64,000 nt of DNA from Azorinus chamasolen (GCA_963576725.1 OY755236.1:64963379-65027378), one strand, 5' to 3'; shown: positions 49,061 through 61,739, numbered from the stretch's first letter. Program-made: numbers and translations. The notes: generated by a model from the letters alone, not told the origin.

Positions 49061-50158
49061 TCAAACGGGCATATAAAAATAATATCCATGATGTCATTAT
49101 ATTTTACATGAATATTAATGCAGTATAGGCTTAAAATATATAACCTTAACTCTTTTTTTTTCTTCAAAATTACCAGACAATTGCACATACTTTCCAATTT
49201 CCCTGACCTTGAACTTTCGATTTACCGAACGAGTGATGCTGTTCAACTTATTTCCCTCATATAAACGCCTTTTCACGCATCTGCTAGCAGAGTAGACCCT
49301 GATCAGACGACTCCTACAGGAGCTGTCTGATCAGGGTCTGCTGTTTCTTTTTGACATGATGTAGATCTGATTCTACAGTTTTCATCAAAACAAAAAATTC
49401 TTTTGAGAAAATAACAAAATTCCAACAATATCTACTAAAAACCAAGGTCACAGACACCGAAGTAGTATGCGACATTCCCATAGATGCATCCAACAATAAA
49501 TTTGGAAAATTCTAACAAGGGGTATGCTTCCCCTTCCCAAGATGGAAGTCAGGATCAAGGTAATGCTGACACAAAAGTAGTATGCCACTCCCGGTCTTCC
49601 CATGATGCACCTTCATCAGAAATTTGGAAACCATGACCCAAGTCACTGAGGAGATATCATCCAGACAAAAATCCAGATGGAAGGAAACCAATAGTCCACC
49701 TCCAGTGGGGGACTCATAATTTAATTCAACACATCTCTATAGGTTTTTGATAAACACAAAACAAATAGTTTGTTCATCATTGCAATATTTTATTCATTTT
49801 TGTCAGATTATTATACACTTTATACTTCCTATTCTGGGGAGAAAATGCTAAGCATTTCATCACATAACAATGAAAAATTCATTAAGACGAAAGCGCATAC
49901 CAAATACTTCATTATGAACAAGCACTAACAGAAATTCCTGTATCACAATACTAGACGTGGTCGTCAAATTAGGCAGTCTGAGCCACTAAACAATAATCTG
50001 ATAACAAAAGCTTTTCCATGCTTGCAACTTACTCTGATTGACACTTTTCTATATCACCACAAAGAAACCATGAATTGATTGACTTATTGAGAATGGTAGA
50101 AAAGGAAAGAAGAAATAAAAAAGATGGAAAGATCAAATACAGAATTGATTCAAGTGAT
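49061..50158. other. Intergenic, mostly unassigned
   Basis: Contains MITE fragments (49249-49390, with gaccctgatcagacgactcc) and a remnant ending GTGGGGGACTCATAA near 49700-49720, like the right end of the 40449 element. No gene recognised. Confidence 0.45.
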
Positions 50159-50160
50159 TA

Positions 50161-51079
50161 CTGTAAAACAGGTTATATTCGCGTCATGATTATTTCGCGT
50201 AATTGTGATTTTGTATTAATTCGCGTCATGATGATTTCGCTACGGCGCCATCTCGCTAAATTAACATAACGGAAATAGAGTCGTATAAAACTCTGCCGAA
50301 CGCTGTAAAAAAGGGCAAAGAATAAACTTCTGCCGAATGTATGTAACTGCCGTTGGCAATTTAGGGGTTATCAATCGATAATTTATAGCATGCGTTAAGG
50401 CCTGTATTTACCAGTATTCAATTTTGTAATTGTTTTGAGAACTTTACACAAAACTCGGATGTATGGCACAGTGTGACACACCGGTCTACTGATGAAACGG
50501 TGGAAATGTAAGCCACAAAGTTACTACTCATTTATTACTTTGGGGTCTTATTTGACAAGTTTGTGTATACGTGTTGATCTGTTAAACGCTGCTTGGCATA
50601 AGCCGGTATTAAATAGTCAAAATGAGTGAATTGTTTTTCACAAACACATAGAGTCAAACCTGTTTCAAAAGTCCGTAATTGTACAAAAACAACCAGATGT
50701 TTACCACTTGCCGTACATGTATACATGTATGTATATAAGAGTTACTTCCCTTTTCACGGAGATCAATGAAGAAGAGAAAGATTCTTCCATTTTCCGGTCT
50801 GTATGTTTTATTTAAACACTTTTTTGTTTACTAAACAAACTATATATGGAAGCAATACACTTCATCCAACATTTGTGTAGAACGAAGAATTTTATTAATG
50901 CAGAAAACACATGGACGACGACGTGATAAATCTGACCATATTCCGGATATACCGATTTCGGACGTTACTCCATTGTATACTTGTTTCTGATTTATTAGCG
51001 AAAATATTGAATTCGCGGGGCAACGCATTCGCGAATTGGCGCGAAATATATATTGTCGCTAATAAAACCTGTTTTACAG
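50161..51079. mobile_element. TIR DNA transposon, TA duplication, CG-rich interior
   Basis: CTGTAAAACAGGTTATATTC and its right-end partner AAAACCTGTTTTACAG are inverted repeats, flanked by TA (50159-50160, 51080-51081). Subterminal TTCGCG words are frequent at both ends. No transposase frame; 919 bp non-autonomous element. Confidence 0.8.
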
Positions 51080-51081
51080 TA

Positions 51082-52214
51082 TCTACTACATTAGACCTCA
51101 AACCCACTAACTTCTCTTCTGTAAAACATGATTTTACGTCCTAGTAAATGCCTTGGTGAGCCCATTATACTGTGTTTCTTGGTAAGAAATTATTGTCCGC
51201 TCATACACTAACTACAATTTTTCCTTTGGAAAACATTTCTGGAAATCAACTCATCCAATCTCCGCTGCCAAAGTCAGTCACTTGCTCCAATTCCAAAGCT
51301 GCAAAATTAAAGGTCCATGTTAAAACAGAATTTTCAGTCAAACATATATTTGCATTGAAAAAGTGAATTAGTTCAGGGACTCGCTAAAGAAATACACTAA
51401 TTATGGAGTTGTCACAAGTTGATTACATCAATCCATATTTTGTGACAGAAACTAAATGGAGACCTGCAACAGTGTTATCAGTTTTAACTCTTACACAGCT
51501 GTGAAAAATTCATATCTGCTCAAATTTGGATCTGGCGCAATTTAGACAACTTCCTATTTGATGAACTACTGTGTCAAGTTTGTTGCTAATGAGATTTAAG
51601 TAGATTGATGCAGCACATATTTCACTATAAATGCGACAAACAGATTAAAGACAGAACTAAATAATGGCATCATTAATATTATGGCATCATGAAACATGGG
51701 ACTTTTTTACAAGACAGAAACTGTAGAATCAGATCTACAGTTCAATTTTGATATCTTGAAGTCAGAGGGACCTTTGAAAATGCTGCTTGCCTATCAGAGC
51801 AGAGCCATTGATCACTGAATGCCAAAATATCACAACTATCCCATGGCCAAATGTTAAAGATCAGAATAACTATTTGACTATGAAGTTTAGTTAGAACTCC
51901 TGTAATAAACCTTTTACATCTGACTGGAATATTCATGTAAACATTATGACTGAATATTACTTGACTAAATTTTAAAAATGGCATTATGAAATAGGCTATT
52001 TTTGGAATAAACTGTAGAATTAGATCTATATTATTTTATATAAAGCAAATACCACAGACCCTGATCAGACGTCCCTATAGGAGCCATCGGATCTGGGTCT
52101 ACTCTACAAAGGCATAAAATGCTTAGTTATAGATTAACAGGTTAATCAGTGAAGCCTATTTCCATGTACAATCTCATGTACTGTTAATTCTGGCATACAT
52201 ATTTCGCCAAAAAC
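51082..52214. other. Intergenic, 3' of mask
   Basis: No gene recognised. A decayed TTAA-family MITE with accacagaccctgatcagac lies near 51930-52140. Confidence 0.4.
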
Positions 52215-52220
52215 TTTATT
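52215..52220 (-). terminator. Candidate poly(A) signal of mask
   Basis: AATAAA on the - strand, 97 bases downstream of the mask stop codon. Placement is plausible but the hexamer is common in AT-rich DNA. Confidence 0.35.
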
Positions 52221-52316
52221 AATTGCATTCATCTTTCTGTGAAATTAATTTTTTTATTGATACCCCTAAAAGCCACTCAAATGTTTGGCACTAGACTGAC
52301 AGATTATAAAGCATTT

Positions 52317-52526
52317 CTAACATGCTGCATCTGTTTGCAGTAACATGCTGTATTTTTGCCTTCTCACCCCTGAATCCTGGAGGTCCTCGGAGCTTGTAGT
52401 TTCTACAGGAGCACTCCACATAGTCTGCATGCCATCACCAGATCCACTCATTGGTGTAGAGCCAAACCCAGGAGAAGGATAGTGACCAACACCATTGAAC
52501 AGCTGCATGGGTGGAATACCGGAACT
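52317..52526 (-). CDS. mask: mask terminal coding exon
   Basis: Acceptor gtattgtag. Starts SSGIPPMQLFNGVGHYPSPG in phase 0 and stays open for 69 codons to a TAG at 52317-52319. A GT-containing stretch (caggggtgagaagg on the - strand, about 52365-52375) could act as a donor to a further exon; then the last ~18 residues here would be replaced. An AATAAA 97 bases past the stop favours termination here. Confidence 0.7.
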   Translation of the reverse strand, partial: SSGIPPMQLFNGVGHYPSPGFGSTPMSGSGDGMQTMWSAPVETTSSEDLQDSGVRRQKYSMLLQTDAAC

Positions 52527-55500
52527 CTACAATACGTTTTGAACAGAACTTTTATTGGAAAAACAAATCTAAATGGATACTATCAATTTTGTCTCATAAT
52601 AAATTCTTATGCTAAAAGATAATTTATCCAATTCCATTTCCTCTTAAGTCTCTTAATCCAGTTTATATCTAAGAGTCCCTAAATGGAACATAGTGTAGAC
52701 CCAGACAAGAGGGCTCCCAGGGCCTGCACTCTCGTCCCTTTCTCAAAGGTTCGTATTGGCAAAATTGGTCTTGTAGTAAAAACAACCCTCAAAATTAAAA
52801 TCTAAAATACATGTAATAGTTTAAAAATACTGGCAAAATGGGTTAAAGATGTCTACTTATGCTTGTTTTTCTGGCCAAAAGAGTAAACTAGCTCAGATGG
52901 TCCATTTCAAAATGTCTATATATAATGACAAGAGAGTGAAATTTCCAAACACACAAGAAAACACATTTTATGACGATCTTCAATCAATGCCATGTTCAAA
53001 ACCAAACTTTAAATTATTTTGTGAATTATTTGAGAATATACTAACGAGTAGTCACAACTGTCTTTAATTAAGAAATGAGGAAAATTGTGTTGCAAAATGT
53101 TTTAATAGTTAATTGCTCTCAGTTGGAGCTCTCAACTGACAACAAAATTTTAAATTCACCAACCTGCACATAATGGGGGAAGTTTTGGTCGGACAAGTCA
53201 TCTATAGATGAGGGGATAGGATTGTGCGACTCGCTACTAGCTGATGGGTTCGTAGACATGGCTCCACCAGAAATCGCACAGGTTGGGTTGGCAGAGGACT
53301 GCAGACTGGGAGAGGTCTTTGTACTCCAGTCCATGCTCACACTCAGCTCTGCAAAAACGATGTTGTAAAGTAGAGATAAGCCTATGATAAAAAGAGTTAA
53401 TTTTCTTTCATAACGATTGACAGTCAATGTTTGATTTAACCCTTTACTTCATATAAACGCATTTTCACGCATTTGCAAACAGATTTAACCCAGATCAGAT
53501 GGCTCCTATAGGATCTACTCTTTTTGCTTTTGACATAGTATAAATTATAAGATATGATTCTATAGTTTTTGTTAAAGCAAAAAAAATCCTTGAAAAGTTT
53601 ACATTATAAAATTTCAGCTAATAAACATTCATGATGTCATAATTCCTTACATGAATATTGAACAGGGAAAGGGTTAACAAAGATTGTAAAGTACACCGAA
53701 TATCTTATTGAAAGTTCCATGGCTCTTGGGCGACATTTCCCACAAATCTTAATCAAAGTCGACAAACTAAATGAACTAGATGCCCCCGACACAAAGACAA
53801 ATCCTAGCGCAGACAAAATCTGATGAGGAGTGGCGAATTTAAATCTGTCAGTGAGGAAAAAAGAGAACTCCATTATAAACTCTATATAAATGTACATAAG
53901 AACCAGAAATGCATCCATAGGACACAAGATCTTAGAAGCCCCAACCAACACACACTATCAATCCAGGGCCATGGAAGCACTAAAGTTTCTGCTATGGCCA
54001 AAACTTCCTGTGTTCATATGACATTACAAACAAGAGTAACAATATACCACAGGTACGCCAGACTGTTATGTACAACCTTTTCAGCAAGTTTTGAGGAGAT
54101 CGGATGAAAATTCTTCCACTGAGAGTGGAAAATGCATTACAGTAAAGATCTGTGTATAAATCTTGAATTTCAGAAAAGGCATAGTAGAGTATTGGAGCAG
54201 GAACAGATTTGCATTAACCCTTTGCATGCTATTCGCGTCAATATACCTACCTATAAATAGTGAAGACCCAGATGAGACAGCTCCTGCAGGAGCTGTCTCA
54301 TCAGGGTCTGCACTATTTACAAGTTGATTGTGCAACCAGTGCACTCCACAGCAGTGATTGCACAGCGCAATACTTGTACACAGTGAAGATATATGTAATT
54401 ATACAACAGGACATGGGTAAAGAAGGAGAAATATATTTTAAAATTCAGCAAGCGAAGGGTCAATACTCATATAAACCTCTGCCGTGACCTTGACCCTGGT
54501 GATATTGATCTTGATCGGGATCATGAACACAACACACCTTCTCGGTATAGCAAACAGTTGTGTGAAATTATTTGAAAATCAAACAAAGCATGGCAGAGTT
54601 CTGGAGAGGTAAAGAAAAAAAGAACTTATATTTGCAACACACCTTCTAGTAATGGTTAACATTTTGAAATTATTTGAAAACTGTGAAAAGCATTGTAGAG
54701 ATGAGGAGTGGACACAGACAGATGGACAACAATAACAAGATATCCCTTTAGGTAAGTAAAAAACTGACAATCCTTGTATGGGACATCCTGTCTACCCATG
54801 ATTAACATGTGTTAGATAATATTGAATTCTGAAAATAAAAATAAGGCTTAGCCCAAATCATACAGATGTACACACTACCATGGTACAAATGTCGAGCCGA
54901 ATACATGGGGGCATAACAAAAATAGCTTCAAGCAAGATTATTATTGATTTATTATTGGTTTGACATCACTGGAATAATTTACTGATCACATTTTAACTGT
55001 AGTTCATGGTCACCTAAGGCATGTTTTTCATAGTATGTATATGGAAAATCAAACAAGAATATATGGTGAGCATTTTTACCATCGGACAGACTCCAAAATG
55101 CCGCTCCATAGTCGGGATCTTGGCCAGATGGAGGCCCTGGTGTTTTCCTCATGCTTCTCTCTCCTCCAATGGGTCGTGGCTGTCGCCGGTCATCCATGTT
55201 TGGCCGAATGATATCAGACATGGGAGGAGTAGAGGGAGGCAGAGGTGAGTTTGTCCTTGGAGGGCCAATAGGGGTTGGTGAAGCCCCATCTGAAGCAATA
55301 CACAATATTTATATATATTTTACACTTCTTAAAAATATAGGTTGAAAGTTTCATTGACACTTGATTATAGATCTGATTACTGTTTCTACCAATGCCAAAT
55401 ATTCCAGCGTGCATATGCCATTATAATTAAGCAATTAAATATTCCTGATTTCATTATTTCTAACATGAATTGGGAAATGGATAACACATTCATGTAAGAA

Positions 55501-58500
55501 ATAATGGTGTCATATATGTTTATTTGCTGAAATTCTATAATGGCATATGTACACAGGAATATTTGGTGCTGGTAGAAATAGTACAGTTGGATCTATTATA
55601 ATATCATAAGAAAACAGAGCTGACACTGGTCAGACAGCTCCTACAGGAGCTGTCTGATCTGGGTCTACTGTGTTTACAAAGGCGTGAAAAGGCATTTATA
55701 TGAGGGAAAGGTTTAATCCGACAAATTATCATTCTTTATTTTGTAATAATTTAAATTAAGACTGTGTCTTACTATGGTAATTTCACATCAAAACAATCTT
55801 CGTTCTGTTTAAAGATGTTAATAGAAAGGTTAAGGAGATTACCTCTTTGGAGAACACCTCCTATCGATGGAGCACTGTTAGGTCTGCCCTGCATTGGGAG
55901 CGGAGAGAATGGCCTTGGTGCCACAGGAGGAGTGAAGCCCGGACCTGGACTTGGGCCAACACCTGGACTACCTGGAGTTTGGTTCTGGAGCGCAAATTGA
56001 TGCATCAGATTGGCAAAGTTCTGGTAGAACTCTTGCTGGTTACCGGAGATGTTTCCCAGGGGATCCTGACCTGGGGGACCTGGACTCTGACTCGGAGGAC
56101 CACCAGGTGGGTTCGAGCCTGGATTTGGATTGATGTTGTTTACAAAAGACAGAAGTTGTTGAGCTAGTGCCTGCTGATACATTGGATGGACAGGCATCCC
56201 AGGACCTGGCATGTTTGGAGGTCCACCAGGTCCACTAATTCCAGGATTACCAAGACTGCGGGAAGTGAAGTCTGGAGCGTTAGGATTCAAAGAGCTGGAA
56301 ATCTTTGGAAGTGTCATTGGCTGGTCTGGAGTGGTATACTCCTCCTTCTGGCTGCCCGATGGAGGATCAAAGCCAGAGCTACTAGATCTTGGAGACAAGC
56401 CTGCAGAACTTGACTGACTAGATCTTGGAGATACATTTGGACTCTGTGACAGCTGAGACGGTGGATGTGGTGGGTTAATAGGAAACCCATGCATATTTTG
56501 CAGCCCTTGCAGAGAGGACATAAGGTTCATATCTAGCATCTGAGGATGCATTTGAAAGCCTGGTCCTTTCATGCCCATTGCAAGTTCATGGGGTGCAACC
56601 ATTCTCGGTCCTGGTGATGGTTTAAATCCAGGTGCCTTGGCCTGTAACAGTGGATCTGGAGAATGAGGGACTGGAGACACCACTGAGTTTCCCGGGTATG
56701 CCACAACACCTGCTGCAGCCACACTGGCAAAATTCATTCGTTCTGAACTGTCATCTTTCTTGCCAAGTAATTGGTCAGCTGCATTACTGAAGAGATTATC
56801 AAACGGAGAAAATTCACCAGAAGATGACATATTCAAACTGTTGCTGGATGATGACACAGTTTGGGTTGTAATTGTTGAAGTGGTTTGGTTAGAAATAATG
56901 GGTAGCGGCTGGGGCTCATGCTTCATTCCGCCACCTGAGGTTGGTCTCTGCAGTAGCTTCACTTGACCATGTACTAGTGTCTTGGGACTGTTGTGGCGAT
57001 TCCCATGACTTTTCCCATCTGGCCGTACACTAAAGGTAGGAGGCGAGGACGTTGTCCGTGTCCCTGCTGCCATACCAGCCATAGTTACTTTAGCCAGACT
57101 GTTGGGACTTCCAAACCCACCACGCTTTTCTGTACTGAACAACTGCCTGGTAACTCCTGACTTGTCTGCTGTTGTTGGCCCATTCATAGCAGTGGTCGGT
57201 ATGGAATAAGGAGCAACTGTGGCCACTTTCCCGGAGTTTCTACGTGGTGATGATGACCCAGGTGCTGGAGAGTTGCCCCAAACTATTCCAGGATTGGGCA
57301 CAGTCTGCGCCACATTCTGAACTCGTGATGCATTGACATTGGACAAAGCCGCTTGCTGTTGTAACCTTGGTGCTAGTGTTTTATTCGACAATTTCTGCTG
57401 GGCAGAAGAATTGGGCTGACTAGCTGCTGGTGTCCCACTATCAGTAGGGGGTATAAAATACAAGCTTTTGTTCTCTGCAGGTGCCTTGCTCTTAGACTTG
57501 GGTAGTATTTCAATTAACTCTTTATCAGGGTCTGTGATCAGCGCTGTGATCAATGCATGAGCTTGGCGAGTGGCTTCTGCTGATCCCCTGAAGAACAAAA
57601 GAAGAGAAGATTAATAATTTACTCAATAGTTGAAAGAAATGGTGGATTGATTTAGAGGCAATATGGCTTGGTGGCATTCGTATATTATGGACAAAATTTT
57701 CTCATTTTGGAATAAGAAAGACTAATATTGTATCATACAATGTGACAGAAAATGTCAAGATTAAACTATAGGCAAGAAACCCACTGATGATACATTTGTT
57801 GACAGGGTGTTTGTCACTTTACACATATTTGATAAAGACAAGAGCATGGTCTTTGTTATAGTCCCTTACAAAACCTATGTACTAACAAATGTGGGACACA
57901 AAACAATAGTCAATTTGTCCTTTGACCTCCAAGTATGAACTTGATATGACCTTGACAGGCCACAACTAAATAGCTGCAGCTTCAACAGATGAATATATGA
58001 CATGAATTCTTAGCAACATTCAAAGCTATGGCCAAGGATAGCTTCAGACAGACATGGAGAGAACAAGATCATGATGTACCGGATCTACATCTTAGGGGCA
58101 TACAAGAATAAGTTGCATGCTTGTGGGCAGCATGATGAGCTCTAGCACAAAATCATATATAGGAAACAAAAATTATTTAATATAACAAGAGTGCCAAACT
58201 TGGCCTAGATTATATTGCCATGTACAATTTCATGACGTTTGGTGAAGATCGGATAGAAACTGGTTGACTTAGAGAACAGACAAGGAGGAAGTTTGGAGAA
58301 GATCCAAATAAAATCTCTGCAGACAAGGCTAAAATATGCTTTTTCTGGTAATGCAAATGCCTTAACTCTAATCAAATAATGTTACCAAACAGACAAAATC
58401 AACCGGATGCACACACATATGAGGGAGGACGCACATACACTCAACCGCCATTGTGCTATGTTGAGCTAAATGCAAGCAGGTTAGACAATAATAAAGTGAT

Positions 58501-61500
58501 GTGCATTATTGCCCTCTGTACAAGCAGGTACTTTGGATGTAATACAAGCTATATGAAGATACACATTTCCCAGAAAGACAAGAGAAACACACTATCTGAT
58601 AAGAAAGGAAAGTCTACCTTCATAAAGAAAAGGTGCAGAGCAAATGTAGTGGCAGATAATTGTGGTAATGAACACGAGAAATTATGGCCATTGCAGAAAT
58701 TGTAGAATTAGATCAATATTTTTCCACAAGCAAAACAGAGCAGACTGATCAGACGAAAGTCATCTGAATCTAGGTCTACTCTTTTTGCAAAGACATGGAA
58801 AAAAAGGTTATATGTAGAAAGGTTAAACAATCATTACAAGAGGGCCAAGATGGCCCTTAATCGCTAACCTGATTACCATAGATTTAAGATTTTTACAGGG
58901 TAGCCCATGGGGTAGGGACGTTCTGCAGAACAAGATTTTCAAAGATTTAGTATATTGATTTTATCAAGACAATGATTCTGACCAATGAAGATTGGGCTAA
59001 AAATGTGCCCTCTAGAGTAATTTTTCTAAGATTTGACCTAGTAAACTACTTTTTATTCTCACCCAACCCATGATCACACTCAACCTTGATATCAACAAGA
59101 CAAACACTTTGAGCAAGTTTGAGGAAGACTGGGCTAAAAATGTGGCCACTGGATTGTAAACTACATTTTTCTAAGATATGACCCAGTGACCTACTTTTTG
59201 ACCTCACATAACCCACTTTCAAAATTGTCCAAGACTTTATTAGGACAATCATTCTGACCAATTTTCATGAAGATCTGGCTACAAATGTGACCTCTAGAGT
59301 GTTCACAAGGTTTTCCTACTATTTGACCTAGTGACCTAATTTTTAACCCCACATAACCCACTTTCAAACTCATTTGAGACTTTATCAAAACAATCATTAT
59401 GACTAAGTTTCATGAAGATTGGACAAAAAATGTGACCACTAGAGTGTTCACAAGGTTTTTCTACTGTTTGACCTAGTTTTTAACCCCATTTGACCCACTT
59501 TCGAACTCGTCCGAGATTTTATCGAGACATTCATTCTGACCAAGTTTCAGGAAGATTGGACTAAAATTGTGACCACTAGAGTGTTCACAAGGTTTTTCTA
59601 CTGTTTGACCTAGTGACCTAGTTTTTTACCCCACGTAACCCACTTTTCAAACTCCTCCGACATTTTATCAAGACAATCATTCTGACCAAGTTTCATGAAA
59701 ATTGGGCTAAAAATGTGACCTATAGAGGGTTCACAAGGTTTTCCTACTATTTGACCTAGTGACCTAGTTTTTAACCCAACTTGACCCACTTTCGAACTCG
59801 TCCGAGATTTTATCAAGACATTCATTCTGACCAAGTTTCATGAAGATTGGACTACAATTATTACCACTAGTGTGTTCACAAGCAAATTGTTGACGACGGA
59901 CGACGCACGCCGGACATTCAAGTCTCCCAAAAGCTCACCCTGAGCTTTGCTCAGGTGAGCAAAAAAACTTAATGCAGGTGATAAGCAACCCTTTGCCTTT
60001 TAAAATTCCTATGTTAAATCATTAAATGGTTGCTTAACCCTTTCTCATGAATATTTATACAAAAATTAATTGCTTCATGAATATTTATTTACTGAATTTA
60101 TATAATGGCCACTAAACAAAGGAATTTTTTTATCATAGCAGAAACTGAAGAATCAGATAAATGTAATGTCATGAGCAAACACAGCAGACTCTTATCAGAC
60201 GGCTCCTACAAGAGCCATCTTATCTGTGACTACTCTGATTACAATGATGCTAAAGGTCTCTATGGGGGAAAATGGTTGTCATATATTACAGTACTGACAA
60301 ATCTCTCTTACTTTATGGTGATTGTCCTTTCCCCTGAGCCCTTGTTCTTCTCCACATCAATGTTGGCTCCAGACACCTCTCTGATTGCATTAATATTGCA
60401 GCCACCCCTCCCTATCACTCTACTGATGGCCGAAGATGGAACCTGCACCTTCTTGGATCTAAAATAGAAACATAACAGGCTCATAAAAAGGATGGCATTT
60501 TATTTTATAAAAGAATACTTCACATCATTATCACTAAAATATTTAATAATATTTAACAATTTACTGGATGAATATTTATGTAATAACGACATCATGAATA
60601 TCAATTTAAATTATTATTTACAATGGCATATGGACACAAAACATTTTGATCATAGCAGAAACAGTAGAATGAGATCTACATAATTCCATAAGCGATCAGA
60701 GCTGGCCCTATCAGATAGCTGTTTAATTTGGGTATACTCTGCAAAGGCATGAAAATATGCACTAATGGAGTAAAGGGTTTGATAACAAGATATTCAATTA
60801 CATAATGAACCTCTCTCCAATTCCAACTCATTATTAGTACTAATACTTACTTTCTTATCACTTCTTTCCAACCATCTTCCTTCTTCTGCCCTCTCTTGGG
60901 ACTATTGACCAGCCCAGGGGAAGTTTTCACAGACAATACATTTGTATTAGTGGTCTCTGCATGGCTTTTTTCATATGGGGTCTTCTCACTGAAGAACAGG
61001 ACAGGTCACATCAAAATAACATACACTATACCAGTAAATACACAACTAAGGCATTTAGGCTAATAATGCAGGCGTGTATTCAAATAATATATGCCCTTTC
61101 TTGACTTCTCTTTAGAATCATCTTAAAGAATTGTCATCTCAAAGAGACAATTATAAGGAGTTGCCACAACATAGGGTTTCGTCAGAGAAAAAAGTTATCC
61201 TTAATAAGTTTGAAATATGCATCTAACCTCTGCTCCTGCTTATGACACGGGTCTAAAAGCAACTTGTACATTACCCAAATGTTTAATCCACATTTCTATT
61301 CTAGGTTACAGAGATTGTCTTGCGTTCCTACTTGTGCATTTACCAAGAAATAAGATCAGTGCTAATTGCAACACAGATTTGTGAAGATCTATAAAGTGTG
61401 ATCAGACAAACTTATCATTTCATATATCATGTTAAATGTACAATGTGGAGGAAGGAAGATGCAAATAAAAACTTACACTTTGTTAATTTTTGTCTTTTCC

Positions 61501-61576
61501 ACATTCTTTCTCAGTTTTTCAATGTCTCTGTCAGATATTGATGGAAGATTACCAAAGTCATCCAGATCCCCTATAG
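52317..61576 (-). CDS. mask: Mask-type ankyrin/KH protein, 3' part of gene (7 exons)
   Basis: Ortholog of Drosophila mask and human ANKHD1/ANKRD17, large scaffolds with ankyrin repeats and one KH RNA-binding domain; known family roles are as cofactor of Yorkie/YAP and in receptor tyrosine kinase signalling. Seven exons on the - strand join in frame to 910 residues plus stop. The KH domain spans three exons, with GWKEVIRKSKKVQVP, the VIGRGGCNINAIREVSG core (GxxG loop GRGG) and TRQAHALITALITDPDKEL. The remaining ~700 residues are rich in Pro, Ser, Gly, Asn and Gln and are probably disordered, as in the vertebrate proteins. The ankyrin repeats are not in the window and must lie past its right edge, so the gene is partial here. 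It ends tail to tail with POLB. Confidence 0.9.
53164..53348 (-). CDS. mask: mask exon (C-terminal)
   Basis: Acceptor cgtttttgcag, donor gttggt (weaker than the others). Completes Glu and encodes 61 residues, LSVSMDWSTKTSPSLQSSAN through DLSDQNFPHYVQ. Ser/Asn-rich. Ends in phase 0. Confidence 0.83.
53436..53677. mobile_element. Foldback MITE family A in mask intron
   Basis: TTAACCCTTTACTTCAT to AACAGGGAAAGGGTTAA with perfect TTAA ends; centre partly deleted. Confidence 0.82.
54214..54463. mobile_element. Foldback MITE family D, copy 3 (reverse)
   Basis: TTAACCCTTTGCATGCT to AGCAAGCGAAGGGTCAA; reverse orientation to the other two copies, same GACAGCTCCTGCAGGAGCTG centre. Confidence 0.85.
55080..55289 (-). 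CDS. mask: mask exon (C-terminal, Pro-rich)
   Basis: Acceptor gtattgcttcag, donor gtaaaa. 69 codons, GASPTPIGPPRTNSPLPPST to PDYGAAFWSLSD, phase-compatible with both neighbours (completes Asp, ends with one base of Glu). Confidence 0.85.
55478..55715. mobile_element. Foldback MITE family A2 in mask intron
   Basis: Ends TATGAGGGAAAGGTTTAA; centre GACAGCTCCTACAGGAGCTG. The left end is degraded. Confidence 0.65.
55843..57587 (-). CDS. mask: mask large exon (end of KH plus disordered region)
   Basis: Acceptor ttgttcttcag, donor gtaatc. 581 codons in a single exon. Opens with GSAEATRQAHALITALITDP, the last KH helix, then a long low-complexity tract rich in Pro, Ser, Gly, Asn and Gln with short conserved-looking islands such as FSPFDNLFSNAADQLLGKK and MNFASVAAAGVVAYPG. 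Ends GGVLQR plus one base. Reading beyond the donor adds 26 unlike residues to a stop at 55772, so splicing here is preferred. Confidence 0.93.
57588..58835. other. mask intron, left part
   Basis: No coding exon seen. A MITE fragment lies at 58676-58826 (gagcagactgatcagacg). Confidence 0.45.
58836..59966 (-). mobile_element. gctcacc-type element with DR2 half-sites
   Basis: Starts ACAAGAGGGCCAAGATGGCC and ends with the hairpin AGCTCACCCTGAGCTTTGCT and CAGGTGAGC. About six ~145-bp units carry catgaagattgg, gtgttcacaaggttt and TTTGACCTAGTGACCTA. Inside a mask intron. Confidence 0.75.
60034..60279. mobile_element. TTAA-family MITE (right end decayed)
   Basis: TTAACCCTTTCTCATGAATA at the left, hairpin GACGGCTCCTACAAGAGCCATC in the centre. 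Its right end lies about 30 bp from the KH exon. Confidence 0.6.
60312..60458 (-). CDS. mask: mask exon (KH core)
   Basis: Acceptor ctattttag, donor gtaaga. 48 codons starting SKKVQVPSSAISRVIGRGG, with CNINAIREVSG and GERTITI. GRGG is the GxxG nucleic-acid loop of the KH fold. Confidence 0.96.
60553..60781. mobile_element. TTAA-family MITE (decayed)
   Basis: Starts TTAACAATTTACTGGATG and ends ATGGAGTAAAGGGTTTG, between two mask exons. Confidence 0.5.
60851..60988 (-). CDS. mask: mask exon (start of KH domain)
   Basis: Acceptor ctgttcttcag, donor gtaagt. 45 codons ending SPKRGQKKEDGWKEVIR, which matches the SPKRGQ..GWKEVVRR segment just before the KH core in ANKRD17/ANKHD1. Confidence 0.92.
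61477..61576 (-). CDS. mask: mask exon (pre-KH linker)
   Basis: Acceptor ctatttacag, donor gtaagt. Encodes IGDLDDFGNLPSISDRDIEK and LRKNVEKTKINK plus two bases of a Val codon; the first two bases complete a codon from an exon outside the window. Charged, probably helical. Confidence 0.82.
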
Positions 61577-61739
61577 CTGTAAATAGATATTTACAAGATG
61601 TAGTCAGCATTCTGTATTAAACAGTCTTCAACAAAATCAAAGCACATTATCAAATATTCTTTACAAAATTTCACTGAATTTAATTAATGTGCAAAAAAAA
61701 TCAATTTTTACCCTGTTTTTAAATCTACAATTGATTCTT

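Noticed and set aside
52849..53067. 72-codon plus-strand frame
   Set aside because: Lies in a mask intron on the opposite strand and shows no known motif or splice partner.
55847..56966. Plus-strand frames opposite the large mask exon
   Set aside because: Shadows of the mask coding sequence; no homology of their own.
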